64,000 nt of DNA from Dyadobacter sp. CY347 (GTDB lineage: Bacteria; Bacteroidota; Bacteroidia; Cytophagales; Spirosomataceae), in NCBI RefSeq assembly GCF_021502655.1, contig NZ_JAKFFT010000002.1:248001-312000 (forward strand), written 5' to 3'. The translations under genes and the position numbers were made by a program. This document shows, piece after piece, positions 63,130 to 64,000 of the stretch. Below the pieces are notes generated by a model. The model was not told the DNA's origin, did not search any database, and was given only the letters and a program-made list of their open reading frames with translations. Each line of letters begins with the position of its first letter. Positions within the stretch are counted from its first letter, which is position 1.

Positions 63130-64000
63130 TCAATAGCGCTTGATGTTCACGCTGGTGAGGCCGCCTTCGAAGTGAATAATGATCTTTTTGGAAGCGCTTT
63201 CAAAATCCGGCGAGCGGTAAAGCCCCGTGCTGATTTTATCCAGGTCATCCATATTTTTGGCATTCAGCGCGCCGTCCATATGCATTTCACAACCCACAGA
63301 GCGAGGTAATTCCAATGTAATAGAGGCAACACCCGCTTCGATCTCAATGTTGGAAGTGGTCATTTTGTCGCCCATTTTGATGTCCATATCGGCAACGCCT
63401 GTGCTCACTTTCAGTTTTTCAACTTTATAATTGCTGAAATCAAAGTCGCCTTTTCCGGCGCCAATGCCCAGGTCAATGTTCCATACTGGTCGCTCGTTCA
63501 GGTGAATGTTTGCCTGATTTGAAATTTCACCTTTCTTGATCTTTACATTGCCTTCTTCCATTTTAAGATTAACAGTTGCTGAATTATCGAGCTTGTTAAT
63601 AGAAGTGTTCGATAAAAAACCAACAATTGTGCTCTTCGTATTGGCTTCAAAAAGTTTCTGCGTGTTTCCGTTCAATGTGAAAGAACCGGCACCGCCTTCA
63701 AGATGAAAATTGGCTTTTTGAATAAAATCCTCCATTTCATACTTGTAATTGCCATTTATCGGTCTTTTTCCATCCCGGTTGTTACGGTCATTTTCGTAGT
63801 CTTCATCTTGGTTGCCGTCATTATCATTATCTTCATCATCGTGGTTGTCGTCGTTGTAACCAAAATTCCGGTCATCTTCATCGTCGTCCCAGTTCCAGTT
63901 CCAATTGTCGGCGTGCCGGTCAAAGGCTTTGTCGGTTTTGTTAACAATGCCCCCGAACACTGCAAGCGTGATCAATAGGCCGATTAATCCTCCTAATCCT
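63130..64000 (-). CDS. Membrane-anchored LiaF/DUF5668-like protein with Asp/Asn-rich linker (partial, 5' end missing)
   Basis: The frame is open to the window edge, so the start is outside. The visible part begins with glycine-rich hydrophobic residues GLGGLIGLLITLAVFGGIV (a transmembrane segment). A 50-residue Asp/Asn/Glu-rich linker follows (NWNWDDDEDDRNFGYNDD and so on). After that comes a right-handed beta-helix-like domain found in LiaF/DUF-type cell-envelope proteins: FHLEGGAGSFTLNG, VNLKMEEGNVKIKKG, LGIGAGKGDFDFSNYKVEK, IEAGVASITLELPRSVGCE. It ends KIIIHFEGGLTSVNIKRY. Envelope-stress sensing is suggested by family; the linker may bind Ca2+. Confidence 0.75.
   Translation of the reverse strand, partial: GLGGLIGLLITLAVFGGIVNKTDKAFDRHADNWNWNWDDDEDDRNFGYNDDNHDDEDNDNDGNQDEDYENDRNNRDGKRPINGNYKYEMEDFIQKANFHLEGGAGSFTLNGNTQKLFEANTKSTIVGFLSNTSINKLDNSATVNLKMEEGNVKIKKGEISNQANIHLNERPVWNIDLGIGAGKGDFDFSNYKVEKLKVSTGVADMDIKMGDKMTTSNIEIEAGVASITLELPRSVGCEMHMDGALNAKNMDDLDKISTGLYRSPDFESASKKIIIHFEGGLTSVNIKRY

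Noticed and set aside
63756..63978. Val/Ile-rich plus-strand frame resembling a membrane peptide
   Set aside because: It is the antisense of Asp/Asn codons in the linker of the envelope protein.
1..64000. CRISPR arrays, tRNA and rRNA genes, insertion sequences
   Set aside because: I looked for short spaced repeats, cloverleaf-like segments and transposase motifs and found none.

Overview
The window looks like chromosomal DNA of a Bacteroidota member of the Cytophagales/Spirosomaceae type, close to Dyadobacter or Spirosoma. This is inferred from gene content and was not confirmed by a search. The supporting signs are a type IX secretion C-terminal sorting domain, an ECF-sigma/FecR/STN signalling trio, many lipoproteins and Tat-exported sugar enzymes, a TTG-N20-TAnnTTTG promoter, and a pectin/hexuronate operon. 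GC is moderate. There are 54 supported protein genes. I saw no rRNA, tRNA, CRISPR array, prophage or insertion sequence, and no gene-free gap exceeds 300 bases.

Region 1 (1-8.9 kb, minus strand) holds a partial saccharopine/carboxynorspermidine dehydrogenase-like gene, a sugar dehydrogenase lipoprotein and a complete colinear ebo operon (eboA-F). In other bacteria ebo genes are linked to moving a secondary-metabolite precursor to the periplasm. No product-specific biosynthetic gene is adjacent. The ebo terminator hairpin overlaps the start codon of the next gene.

Region 2 (8.9-20.7 kb) carries an MgtC-like membrane protein, a RelE/ParE-type toxin-antitoxin pair, aminopeptidase P, an exported subtilase, a Na+/H+ antiporter, a Tat-exported oxidoreductase/sugar isomerase pair, a Crp/Fnr regulator, and a barrel-like protein followed by a type IX secreted protein.

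Region 3 (20.8-32.9 kb) has an SpmA/SpmB-type fusion, a TolC plus membrane-fusion pair without its pump, gpsA, a sialidase-like lipoprotein, a DEAD-box helicase, a serine hydrolase, a YoeB-type toxin-antitoxin pair, a DUF2911 protein and a second sugar dehydrogenase.

Region 4 (33-45.4 kb) opens with a TetR regulator whose two near-identical palindromic operators flank it and precede an SDR-DUF2798 pair. Then come fabF, a Cof-type phosphatase, RarD, a methyltransferase plus UbiA-like pair, M28 and M17 peptidases, an ATP-grasp enzyme, a DUF1016 nuclease gene with a 39-bp internal palindrome, and an NTF2-like protein.

Region 5 (45.5-53.6 kb) is a six-gene pectin/galacturonate operon: kduD, kduI, kdgF-like, GH105, uxaB and an ExuT-like transporter. 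It is divergent from a LacI regulator. Together the genes form nearly a full route from unsaturated oligogalacturonides to 2-keto-3-deoxygluconate, plus the tagaturonate branch.

Region 6 (53.6-64 kb) has a Nudix hydrolase, a methionine aminotransferase-like enzyme, an FtsX-family permease and NAD synthetase. It ends with an ECF sigma/FecR/STN trio whose STN protein carries 16-residue surface repeats instead of a TonB receptor, a VanX-like dipeptidase, and a partial membrane-anchored protein with an Asp/Asn-rich linker.
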